Assembly: GCA_002395135.1 (NCBI GenBank)
Contig: DGWC01000046.1
Span: 1 to 13,608, forward strand
Direction: 5' to 3'
Source of the DNA: Prevotella sp. UBA4268
GTDB lineage: Bacteria > Bacteroidota > Bacteroidia > Bacteroidales > Bacteroidaceae
DNA: 13,608 nucleotides
The position numbers and the translations under genes were made by a program. A model generated the notes under the pieces. It had not been told where the DNA came from. It searched no databases and worked only from the letters and a program-made list of their open reading frames with translations. Within the stretch, counting starts at the first letter, position 1, and every line of letters starts with the position of its first letter. Shown here piece by piece: positions 7,104 to 13,608 of this stretch.

Positions 7104-7268
7104 TTGTCTGATCGGATTAAATGATTCTAATTTTGCCGCGAAGATACATCTTTTTTCTGAATTACCGATGGCGAAGGGCGATTTTTTCCCGTGCGAAACA
7201 TATTTTGGCGTGTTTTGAACTGATTTTTCCTGTCAGGGAAAATATTTTGTTCTTCGCCGCGCCTCATA

Positions 7269-7300
7269 TTTTCATTATTAAGAAAAAATGATTACCTTTG
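7269..7300 (+). promoter_or_regulatory. promoter of rnpB
   Basis: TACCTTTG at 7293-7300 is an exact -7 match. Twenty bases upstream lies TTTT (7269-7272), one base off the -33 TTTG. The predicted start near 7307 coincides with the first base of the P1 helix of the RNase P RNA. Confidence 0.8.
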
Positions 7301-7307
7301 CACGCAG

Positions 7308-7705
7308 AAAGCAGTGTTCCGGCCTGCCGCTGGTTTCATCCATTCACCTCTTTGTGAGGTTTCTTGGGGGAACGAGAGGAAAGTCCGGGCAGCAAAGGGC
7401 GCTCCACTTCCGAAAATAGAAGTTATTGGCGACAGTAAGTAAAAGCAGAAGAAAACAACCGCCAGTTTTCTGGTAAGGGTGAGAAGGTGGTGTAAGAGAC
7501 CACCAGGCGATGGGTGATCATCGTGCTGTGCTTTCTGGAGGCTGCAAATTCAAGTAAACCGTTGTCTGAGGGTTGCCCGCCCGATTCCATTCTTATGGTT
7601 CAACGGAGGGTAGAATGCTAGAGATGCATGGTGACATGCATAGTAGATAAATGGCAGGCGCAGGCTTGTCCTGAACAGAACCCGGCTTACAGGAGCACTG
7701 CTTTT
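7308..7705 (+). ncRNA. rnpB: RNase P RNA
   Basis: This is the catalytic RNA that trims the 5' ends of precursor tRNAs together with the RnpA protein. The ends are set by helix P1: 7308-7320 pairs with 7692-7704 over 13 positions, one of them G-U. Family landmarks follow in order: the P3 hairpin ACCTC/GAGGT (7346-7360); GAGGAAAGTCCGGGC (7376-7390), the 5' P4 region; the P8-type hairpin GGTGG-tgtaagaga-CCACC near 7487-7505; and ACAGAACCCGGCTTA (7675-7689), the 3' P4-side consensus. About 398 bases is a normal size for type A RNase P RNA. A T-rich tail (7702-7714) follows P1. No protein frame in the interval is credible. Confidence 0.96.
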
Positions 7706-7769
7706 CATTTTTTTCTCGACACAAATGAGTGGGTCTGGTTGCCAACGGCAGCACGCTATACACTGTTTT

Positions 7770-9104
7770 ATGGTGAAAAAACTGTTACAATTCCTGCGCG
7801 AAGACATCTGGAGAGTGCAGCGCGAAGACGTCTCTCCCTTGCGTCATCTGCTTTATGAAATCATAAAGAAGGTGATGCTGGCCGTGGAATATTTCACCAC
7901 GAAGCGCATGATGGACTCCGCAGCAGCGCTTACTTACTCCACACTTCTTGCCATTGTGCCCATCATGGCCGTGGTGTTTGCCATCGCGCGCGGCTTCGGC
8001 TATAACAAATACATAGAAACCTGGTTCCGCGAAGCACTCGCCTCGCAGCCGCAGGCCGCAGAGGTGATCATCGGTTTTGTGAATTCCTATCTTGTGCATA
8101 CCAAGAGCGGCATCTTCCTGGGAGTGGGATTGCTGTTCATGTTGTGGACGGTCATCATGCTGATCAGTAATATCGAGAAGGCCTTCAACGATATTTGGCA
8201 GGTGAGCACCCCGCGAAGCATCTTCCGAACCATTACCGATTATCTGGCCATGTTTCTCATCACGCCGATTTTCCTCGTCGTTACGTCGGGCATTTCCATC
8301 ATGATGGCCACCTTTGCCAGTGGTGTCAACGAGGTGCTGATTGTGGGTCCCACACTGCGTTTCGTGCTCAAACTGCTGCCTTATCTGGTCATGTCGGGGA
8401 TGTTCATCGCTTTCTATGTGTTCATGCCCAATACCAAGGTGAAAGTGAAAAGTGTGATTGTGCCTGGCATTCTGGCGGGTTTTGCCATGCAGGGACTGCA
8501 GTTGTTCTATATTCATTCGCAGATATGGGTGACCGGTTATAATGCCATCTACGGTTCGTTTGCCGCCTTGCCCCTGTTCATGCTGTGGGTGCAGATTTCG
8601 TGGACCATCTGTCTTTTCGGCGCAGAACTGGCATTTACCAATCAGAATCTTGAGGAGTTTGCGTTCAGGGCCAAGACTGAAGACCTTAGCCACCGCTATG
8701 TGTTGCTGCTCAGTGCCTGTCTGATGACGCTCATCTGCCGCCGTTTTGAGCAGGGCAGCAAGCCCTATACGGCACTGGAACTGAAACTTGCCACGAAGAT
8801 TCCCATACGTATCACCCACGATTTGCTCACCCGTCTGACTCAGGTGAACCTGATTGTGGAGGTGACAAAAGACGAAAAGGGTGCCGAAGCGGTATATCTG
8901 CCGGCTGAGTCCACTGCCAATCTGAGCGTGGGAATGATGATCGACCGCCTGGAAGCAGCAGGAAACTGGAACTTCTCTCCATCACTGGAGCCGCTGGAAT
9001 CTGCACTGCTCATGCGGGCAGTGAAGAACCGCAAGGACTATCTGGCACTTCAGCGCGACATTCTCTTCAAGGATATTGAGTGGGGAACATCTGTTTCGGC
9101 ATAG
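7770..9104 (+). CDS. YihY/BrkB family inner-membrane protein
   Basis: The chosen 444-residue product has six hydrophobic segments at about 52-75, 114-136, 154-182, 200-220, 227-248 and 259-290. Family blocks are visible: AALTYSTLLAIVPIMAV (52-68), LFMLWTVIMLISNIEKAFNDIW (about 122-143) and YGSFAALPLFMLWVQISWT (261-279), the last being the most characteristic. YihY/BrkB proteins were once mislabelled RNase BN; their real role is unsettled, with transport or envelope functions proposed. A cytoplasmic tail of about 150 residues, which looks like a winged-helix-type domain, follows the membrane part. An in-frame ATG at 7725 would add 15 residues, but homologues I recall begin MKKL..FL..DIWR, matching the ATG at 7770. 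No TAnnTTTG lies between rnpB and this gene, so it may depend on read-through from the rnpB promoter. Confidence 0.9.
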   Translation: MVKKLLQFLREDIWRVQREDVSPLRHLLYEIIKKVMLAVEYFTTKRMMDSAAALTYSTLLAIVPIMAVVFAIARGFGYNKYIETWFREALASQPQAAEVIIGFVNSYLVHTKSGIFLGVGLLFMLWTVIMLISNIEKAFNDIWQVSTPRSIFRTITDYLAMFLITPIFLVVTSGISIMMATFASGVNEVLIVGPTLRFVLKLLPYLVMSGMFIAFYVFMPNTKVKVKSVIVPGILAGFAMQGLQLFYIHSQIWVTGYNAIYGSFAALPLFMLWVQISWTICLFGAELAFTNQNLEEFAFRAKTEDLSHRYVLLLSACLMTLICRRFEQGSKPYTALELKLATKIPIRITHDLLTRLTQVNLIVEVTKDEKGAEAVYLPAESTANLSVGMMIDRLEAAGNWNFSPSLEPLESALLMRAVKNRKDYLALQRDILFKDIEWGTSVSA

Positions 9105-9151
9105 TCAAGGCTTCTTTTCCTTCCGCATTCTTTTGAATCTTCTTTACTTTT

Positions 9152-9189
9152 TTCTGTCAGCAAATCGGGGCGTTCTGGCACTGACAGAA
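9152..9189. repeat. 9-bp inverted repeat
   Basis: TTCTGTCAG (9152-9160) and CTGACAGAA (9181-9189) are perfect complements around a 20-base loop, about 50 bases after the yihY stop. A T-run precedes rather than follows it on the plus strand, so it does not look like a forward terminator. Confidence 0.6.
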
Positions 9190-9254
9190 GGGTAGATGTT
9201 GCCTTGAATCGGGCTGTTTGACCGGTTTCGGCGGGCATCGAAGCAGTCCTGTTG

Positions 9255-9297
9255 TGCAAAACCTATGTTTTTGAAGGTCAAAAACATAGGTTTTGCA
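9255..9297. repeat. perfect 20-bp hairpin, 3-base loop
   Basis: The arm 9255-9274 (beginning TGCAAAACC, ending TTTTTGA) is the exact reverse complement of 9278-9297, with AGG as loop. There is no T-run after it on either strand, so it is not a standard intrinsic terminator. Its place between convergent genes fits a dispersed palindromic (REP-like) repeat or a transcript-end stabiliser; copy number cannot be judged from one window. Confidence 0.85.
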
Positions 9298-9400
9298 TCT
9301 TGTGGACTTGAAAAATCCACGTCTATTATTGTCATTCTTTTGCTTCTGTCTGATAGTCAGATACTTGCGAATAACTCTTCAAAATGCGCATTCTCACCAA

Positions 9401-9447
9401 CTCTGACCGGGCGAATGGGGTTTTCGCGCGTCTCAGAGGGCTTTTTT
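9401..9447 (+). terminator. possible terminator of yihY
   Basis: CTCTGA (9401-9406) pairs with TCAGAG (9433-9438), and inside it GCGAA (9411-9415) pairs with TTCGC (9423-9427), separated by unpaired bases. Six Ts (9442-9447) follow after GGC. The stem is interrupted and lies about 300 bases after yihY, so this is a tentative call. Confidence 0.4.
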
Positions 9448-9459
9448 GATGAAATATTA

Positions 9460-10767
9460 TTACGGCTCCTGTTGCAGCAGATATGCCTTGAAGTCGTTGA
9501 AATCTTTCGACATCGGAATGCTCTTCTTCTCTCCTTGCATGAATGCAGCAAGGCGGTCGGGGATGGAAACCTCAGTGCCGATGATGGCGTCTACCGTCTC
9601 CTTGAACTTGGCGGGATGAGCCGTCTCGCAGAAAACACCCGTTTCGCCCGGCAGCAGATTCTCCTGCAAGGCACGATAGCCACATGTGCCGTGCGGATCG
9701 AGTATGTAGCCCGTCTCTTCATAGCAATGTTTCATGGTCTCGCAAATCTGTTCATCGCTATAGGTGGCACCGCTGATGAGCGACGAAATGCGCTCATGGC
9801 TCTGGCCGTAGAGGTCGTAGATGCGTGCAAAATTGCTGGGATCGCCCACGTCCATGGCATTGGCGAGCGTTTGCAGCGATGGTTTTGGCTCGTAAACGCC
9901 TGTCTGTAAATAGTTGAAAAATACATCGTTGGCATTGTTGGCTGCGATGAATCGTTTAATGGGAAGTCCCATTTCGTGTCCGAACAGGGCTGCACAGATG
10001 TTGCCGAAATTGCCACTCGGCACGCACATCACCAGTTCATCGGCCAGCCCCTTCTTCTTCATCTGCGCGTATGCATGGAAATAATAGAATGCCTGAGGCA
10101 GGAACCTCGCCACATTGATGCTGTTGGCCGAAGTGAGATTCATGTGTGCGTTGAGTTCGCTGTCCATGAAAGCACTTTTCACCAGTGCCTGGCAGTCGTC
10201 GAAAACACCGTCTACCTCGATGGCGGTGATATTTTTTCCCAACGTGGTGAACTGACTTTCCTGGATGGCACTTACTTTTCCCTTGGGGTAAAGCACATAT
10301 ACGTGGATGCCGTCAACGCCTAAGAAGCCGTTGGCCACGGCGCTTCCGGTGTCGCCCGATGTGGCTACCAGCACGTTTACGCGGCTTTTGCCCTCTGTTT
10401 TGATGAAGTATTGCAGCAGACGGGCCATGAATCGCGCGCCCACATCCTTAAAAGCGAGCGTGGGACCGTGGAACAATTCGAGCGAATAGATATGGTCGGT
10501 CACCTTCACAACGGGGCAGTCGAAGGATAACGTGTCGAAAACGAGTTCCTGGAGCGCATCTAAGTCGACATCTTCGCCGAAGAATGCGCTCGCCACGTTG
10601 TAGGCAATGTCGCGAAACGACATGTCTTGTATGTTGTCGAAGAATTCTTTTGGCATCTTATGGATTCTTTCTGGCATATAGAGACCGCGGTCTTCGGCCA
10701 GTCCTTTCACCACTGCCTTCTGCAAACTGGCAAGCGGTGCCTTTCGGTTGGTGCTGTAGTATTTCAT
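9460..10767 (-). CDS. thrC: threonine synthase
   Basis: ThrC is the cytoplasmic PLP enzyme that converts O-phosphohomoserine and water to threonine and phosphate, the last step of the pathway. The 435-residue protein starts MKYYSTNRKAPLASLQKAVV, typical of the long (fungal/E. coli-like) ThrC group. The PLP lysine is Lys107 in ELFHGPTLAFKDVGARFM. The phosphate-cup loop is ATSGDTGSA (135-143), and LTSANSINVARFLPQ supplies further conserved active-site residues. GLYMPE near residue 29 is also a family block. The start ATG is at 10767, 102 bases after the mutase-like gene; that gap shows no TAnnTTTG box on this strand, so thrC is probably read from the thrA promoter outside the window. No good terminator follows it on this strand; a repeat-rich gap separates it from yihY. 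Confidence 0.96.
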   Translation of the reverse strand: MKYYSTNRKAPLASLQKAVVKGLAEDRGLYMPERIHKMPKEFFDNIQDMSFRDIAYNVASAFFGEDVDLDALQELVFDTLSFDCPVVKVTDHIYSLELFHGPTLAFKDVGARFMARLLQYFIKTEGKSRVNVLVATSGDTGSAVANGFLGVDGIHVYVLYPKGKVSAIQESQFTTLGKNITAIEVDGVFDDCQALVKSAFMDSELNAHMNLTSANSINVARFLPQAFYYFHAYAQMKKKGLADELVMCVPSGNFGNICAALFGHEMGLPIKRFIAANNANDVFFNYLQTGVYEPKPSLQTLANAMDVGDPSNFARIYDLYGQSHERISSLISGATYSDEQICETMKHCYEETGYILDPHGTCGYRALQENLLPGETGVFCETAHPAKFKETVDAIIGTEVSIPDRLAAFMQGEKKSIPMSKDFNDFKAYLLQQEP

Positions 10768-10869
10768 ATCTGCTGGTTTTTGTTTTATGGATTTGTCGAT
10801 GCCTGCCTGCTGTCTGCTGGTCTTTGTGGTCGCATATTCAACGGTGGCGGCATGTGGTTTTTGTCATTA
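10768..10869 (-). other. gap between the mutase-like gene and thrC
   Basis: The gap is 102 bases long, in contrast to the 7-base gap upstream in the same operon. I find no -7 box, strong hairpin or credible small gene in it. The bases just before the thrC ATG are A-rich (AAAACAAAAACC), a common Bacteroidota translation-start context. Confidence 0.5.
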
Positions 10870-12120
10870 TCATGTCAGACTCATGAAAGTCTGCATGAAC
10901 TCTTGTAGTTTGAGCAGTCCGTAACTGCCACTCATGCAACTCACCTCGTCGTATCTTTCCACCGTGTCGGGGGCGATGCCGCGGTGCCAGATGATAAAGG
11001 GAACGGGCTCGTTCACGTGGATTCGCATTTCCACGGGGGTGGGGTGGTCGGGCAGAATGGCCATGCACACAGGCTCCTCCCACGTGTTTATTTCTTCGAA
11101 GATGGGGCGGATGAGCCGCTGGTCGAGATAGTTGATGGCCTTGAGTTTGAGTTCCAGGTCGCCGTCATGGCCGGCCTCGTCGGTGGCTTCTACATGAACG
11201 AAGACGAAATCCTGGTTTTTCAGTGCCTCGATGGCTGCCTTTGCCTTGCCTTCATAGTTGGTGTCGGCCAGTCCGGTGGCTCCTTCCACCTCGATAATGT
11301 CGAGTCCGGCATAGTGGCCGATGCCGCGAATCAGGTCGACAGCCGAGATAACGCTGCCGCTTTTCACCTGCGGATAGAGTTGCATCAGTGTTTCCATCGA
11401 TGGCCGATAGCCACCGCTCCAGGGCCAGATGCTATTGGCCGGTCGCTTGCCTTGGCTTATACGCTGCTGGTTAAAGGGGTGCTGGGCCAGGAGTTTCTGC
11501 GACTCTAAGATGAGACGGTTCAGCAGGTCGGCTGTCTCTTGTGCCGAAAACCTTGTCGGTCTGGCCGTTGGGTCGGTCTCGCTTCCGGCTTGCGGCCTTA
11601 CCATCAGGGGGCGCCAAGGCTCGTCGGGATGGTCGTGAGGCGGTGCGCAGACAATGTTTTTGTTGCCTCCTTTCACCACCAGCAGGTGGCGGTATTGTAT
11701 GCCCTTGATGAACTTAACGTATTCATTGCCCAGATGTTCATTGAGATAGTCGATGAGCACGGCAGCCTCTTGCGTTTCCAGATTGCCGCCGTTGTGCGTG
11801 ATAATGCGCTCCTGGTCAACGCAAATGATGTTGCATCGCAGGGCCAGATCGTCGTCAGTCATCTCATAACCGATGCTGGCAGCCTCCAGCGGGCCTCTTC
11901 CTTCGTATACTCGGTTCAGGTCGTAGCCCATGATAGCCGTGTTGGCAACCTCGCTTCCCGGCTGAAATCCGTCGGGAATGGTAATCAGGCGGCCTGTGGC
12001 ACCTTGGCTTGCAATCAGGTCCATGCACGGTTTGTCGGCATATTGCAGCAGTGTCTTGTTGCCAAGTCTTGCAACGGAATGGTCGGCCATCCCGTCACCA
12101 AGAATGATGATGTGTTTCAT
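10870..12120 (-). CDS. apgM: phosphoglycerate-mutase-like homoserine kinase (ThrB2-type)
   Basis: By sequence this 416-residue protein belongs to the archaeal-type cofactor-independent phosphoglycerate mutases of the alkaline phosphatase superfamily. It shows the metal-binding start IIILGDGMADHS (Asp9), the nucleophile region PGSEVANTAIMGYD (Ser56), PANSIWPWSGG (227-237), DLIRGIGHYAG (262-272), and metal ligands in VEATDEAGHDGD (Asp314, His318) and LPDHPTPVE (Asp358, His359). It sits between thrA and thrC, exactly where homoserine kinase is missing. From memory, mutant-fitness work in Bacteroides assigned homoserine kinase activity to a protein of this kind (ThrB2 in pathway tools), so I infer that function here. 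Automatic tools will call it ApgM. A longer frame to 12192 exists, but MKHIIILGDGMAD at 12120 is the conserved start and lies 7 bases after the thrA stop. Confidence 0.85.
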   Translation of the reverse strand: MKHIIILGDGMADHSVARLGNKTLLQYADKPCMDLIASQGATGRLITIPDGFQPGSEVANTAIMGYDLNRVYEGRGPLEAASIGYEMTDDDLALRCNIICVDQERIITHNGGNLETQEAAVLIDYLNEHLGNEYVKFIKGIQYRHLLVVKGGNKNIVCAPPHDHPDEPWRPLMVRPQAGSETDPTARPTRFSAQETADLLNRLILESQKLLAQHPFNQQRISQGKRPANSIWPWSGGYRPSMETLMQLYPQVKSGSVISAVDLIRGIGHYAGLDIIEVEGATGLADTNYEGKAKAAIEALKNQDFVFVHVEATDEAGHDGDLELKLKAINYLDQRLIRPIFEEINTWEEPVCMAILPDHPTPVEMRIHVNEPVPFIIWHRGIAPDTVERYDEVSCMSGSYGLLKLQEFMQTFMSLT

Positions 12121-12127
12121 ATCTCCC

Positions 12128-13608
12128 TTAAATATTAGCGATTGACATGATGTTGGCAAACACGCCGGCTGCAGTAACACTGGCTCCGGCACCGTAACCC
12201 TGTATCAACATTGGGTATTCCCTGTAGCGCTCCGTGGTGAGCAGTACGATATTGTTAGAGCCCTCCAGGTTGTAGAAAGGCGAATTGCGGTCGATGGCTT
12301 TCAGGGCAACGTTGGTCTTGCCGTGGTCCATCGTGGCAACAAACCTCCATCTCTTGCCTACCTCTTCCAGTTTTCTGCGGTTTTGCTCGAACTGCTCGTC
12401 CAGTGTGGGCAGTTGTTTCCAGAAGTCTTCCACCGCACCCTCAAAGAAAGCATCGGGCACGAAGAGGTGTTTCTCCACGTCGTCTTGCTCCACGCGATAG
12501 CCTGCTTCGCGGGTAAGGATGACCAGTTTGCGTATCACGTCCGTTCCGCTGAGATCGATTCGCGGGTCGGGTTCGCTGTAACCTTCTTCCTTGGCGCGGC
12601 GCACTGTTTCAGAGAACGGCACGTCAGCCGAGATTTTGTTGAATATATAGTTGAGCGTTCCGCTGAGAACGGCCTCTATTTTCAGTATTCTGTCGCCCGA
12701 GGCACACAGGTCGTTGATGGTTCCGATGATGGGAAGGCCGGCTCCCACATTGGTTTCGAAGCGGAATTTCACGCCCCTGGCCAGTGCGGTTTGCTTCAGT
12801 TTGACGTAACTGTTATAGTCTGACGATGCCGCAATCTTATTGGCTGCAATCACACTGATGTTGTGTTCGAGGAATGTCTGATAGAGTGCCGACACCTCTT
12901 TGCTGGCCGTGCAGTCAACGAAAACGCTGTTGAAGATGTTCATGTTGACCACTTCATCCCTCAGCCGGTTCACGTTGCTCGGCTCGGAATTCTTCAGTTC
13001 GTCGCGGTAATTGTCGAGATCGATGCCGTCGCGCGAGAAAATTGCATTCTTGCTGCTGGCTATTCCCACGACGTTGAGTTTCAGTTTGCGGTTCACTTTG
13101 AGTTCTTCATACTGGCTGCGTATCTGTTCTATGAGTTTGCTTCCTACGGTTCCAACGCCGCAGATGAACAGATTGAGCACGTTGTATTCAGAAAGGAAGA
13201 ATGAATCGTGCAGCACATTCAGTGCCTTTCTGAGGTATTGGCCGTCGATGACAAACGAAATGTTGGTCTCGCTGGCACCTTGTGCGCAGGCAATAACGCT
13301 GATACCGCTTCGGCCCAGCGTACCGAACAGTTTTCCGGCAATACCCGGCGTGTGCTTCATATTCTCGCCGACGATGGCGATGGTGGCCAGTCCGCTCTCG
13401 GCATGCATGGGGAACATGGCTCCTGTTTCTATCTCCTTGGCGAACTCCTGGTTGAGAACGTCAACGGCAGCAGCAGCATCCACGTCTCTCACACCGATGG
13501 AAGTGGAGTTCTCTGACGATGCCTGTGACACGATAAACACGGATATGCCGTTGTTGGCAAGTACGGAGAAGATGCGGCGGTTCACACCAATGACACCCAC
13601 CATGGACA
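12128..13608 (-). CDS. thrA: bifunctional aspartokinase/homoserine dehydrogenase, 5' end outside
   Basis: Only the last 490 or so residues are present; the aspartokinase catalytic domain (about 300 residues) lies beyond the right edge, so the Met at 13603 is internal. Counting from it, residues 1-140 hold two ACT regulatory subdomains (GVNRRIFSVLANNGISVFIV, and AIVGENMKHTPGIAGKLFG with ISVIACAQGASETNISFV). Such domains bind threonine for feedback control in ThrA-type enzymes. The homoserine dehydrogenase part follows, with the NAD(P)-binding ICGVGTVG (147-154), VIAANK (251-256), ETNVGAGLPIIGTI (283-296) and GYSEPDPRIDLSGTD near the catalytic acids. The enzyme makes aspartyl phosphate and, at the other end of the shared branch, homoserine. 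It is the first gene of the thr cluster seen here; its promoter and leader are outside the window. Confidence 0.95.
   Translation of the reverse strand, partial: SMVGVIGVNRRIFSVLANNGISVFIVSQASSENSTSIGVRDVDAAAAVDVLNQEFAKEIETGAMFPMHAESGLATIAIVGENMKHTPGIAGKLFGTLGRSGISVIACAQGASETNISFVIDGQYLRKALNVLHDSFFLSEYNVLNLFICGVGTVGSKLIEQIRSQYEELKVNRKLKLNVVGIASSKNAIFSRDGIDLDNYRDELKNSEPSNVNRLRDEVVNMNIFNSVFVDCTASKEVSALYQTFLEHNISVIAANKIAASSDYNSYVKLKQTALARGVKFRFETNVGAGLPIIGTINDLCASGDRILKIEAVLSGTLNYIFNKISADVPFSETVRRAKEEGYSEPDPRIDLSGTDVIRKLVILTREAGYRVEQDDVEKHLFVPDAFFEGAVEDFWKQLPTLDEQFEQNRRKLEEVGKRWRFVATMDHGKTNVALKAIDRNSPFYNLEGSNNIVLLTTERYREYPMLIQGYGAGASVTAAGVFANIMSIANI

Larger units (their letters stand above)
9105..9459. 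other. convergent intergenic region rich in inverted repeats
   Basis: These 355 bases separate yihY (rightward) from thrC (leftward). Open frames cross it on both strands, but none has a family signature or a good start context. Besides the elements listed separately there are two minor hairpins, GTGGA 9302-9306 / TCCAC 9316-9320, and TCTGA/TCAGA around the TAG near 9349-9361, and the palindrome AATGCGCATT (9383-9392). Confidence 0.7.

Noticed and set aside
7225..7242. TTTTCCT/GGGAAAA hairpin upstream of rnpB
   Set aside because: It is a short stem with a 4-base loop and no following T-run, lying between divergent genes where no terminator is needed; it is probably incidental.
7725..7769. 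15-residue N-terminal extension of the YihY-like protein
   Set aside because: The extension MSGSGCQRQHAIHCF is unlike the family start, whereas MVKKLLQFLREDIWR at 7770 matches it. It remains a minor possibility.
7785..8819. Reverse-strand open frame of 344 codons opposite yihY
   Set aside because: The translation is unusually rich in His, Gln, Gly and Asp, the mirror of hydrophobic codons in the membrane protein, and shows no motif.
9265..9909. Forward frame of 214 codons running from the repeat-rich gap into thrC antisense
   Set aside because: It starts inside the 20-bp hairpin and runs antisense to the conserved thrC; no domain is recognisable.
12121..12192. 24-residue N-terminal extension of the mutase-like protein
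   Set aside because: It would overlap the end of thrA and precedes the conserved beta strand IIILGDG, which normally starts within a few residues of the N-terminus.
1..13608. CRISPR arrays, tRNA genes, transposases, prophage or defence genes
   Set aside because: I looked for spaced direct repeats, cloverleaf-type sequences and characteristic proteins on both strands and found none.

Overview
The window looks like chromosomal DNA from a member of the Bacteroidota, most probably a Prevotella/Segatella-type organism. Four observations support this. Several genes are preceded by the Bacteroidota -7 promoter motif TAnnTTTG, in one case with a correctly spaced -33 TTTG. Purine-rich Shine-Dalgarno sequences are not evident. 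The threonine genes have the thrA - phosphoglycerate-mutase-like gene - thrC order that I know from Bacteroides. There are two small lipoproteins of the MKK...C type. The genus is an inference from remembered family resemblance, not from a search.

Left part (1-6620). A tiny acidic lipoprotein gene (11-181, minus) diverges from a forward block across a 301-base promoter region. The forward block starts with mtaB (tRNA ms2t6A methylthiotransferase), which overlaps a family 2 glycosyltransferase gene by one base. A hairpin terminator follows, and the promoter for pheT is interleaved with it, the -33 box lying in the terminator loop. pheT (phenylalanyl-tRNA synthetase beta chain), yebC and a small TSCPD-domain gene then run in the same direction, the last two overlapping, and end at a strong hairpin terminator. 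MtaB, PheT and YebC all act on tRNA or translation.

Middle part (6621-9459). A second lipoprotein gene (6720-7103, minus) has an in-frame echo of its own last codons just beyond its stop codon. It diverges from rnpB, the catalytic RNA of RNase P, which has a clear promoter and a 13-pair P1 helix. A YihY/BrkB-type membrane protein follows directly, with no promoter that I can see. The 355-base gap after it lies between convergent genes. It holds no credible gene but several inverted repeats, including a perfect 20-base-pair hairpin with a 3-base loop.

Right part (9460-13608, minus). This is a threonine operon transcribed leftward: thrA (bifunctional aspartokinase/homoserine dehydrogenase, 5' part outside the window), then a cofactor-independent phosphoglycerate-mutase-like gene 7 bases later, then thrC. 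No GHMP-type homoserine kinase (ThrB) is present. The middle gene most likely supplies that step, converting homoserine to phosphohomoserine, rather than acting in glycolysis.

Most genes here are conserved housekeeping genes. I see no CRISPR array, insertion sequence, prophage or defence island. The points most worth following are the mutase-like protein in the threonine operon, the synonymous-only duplicate of a lipoprotein gene end, the interleaved terminator and promoter before pheT, and the 20-base-pair hairpin.
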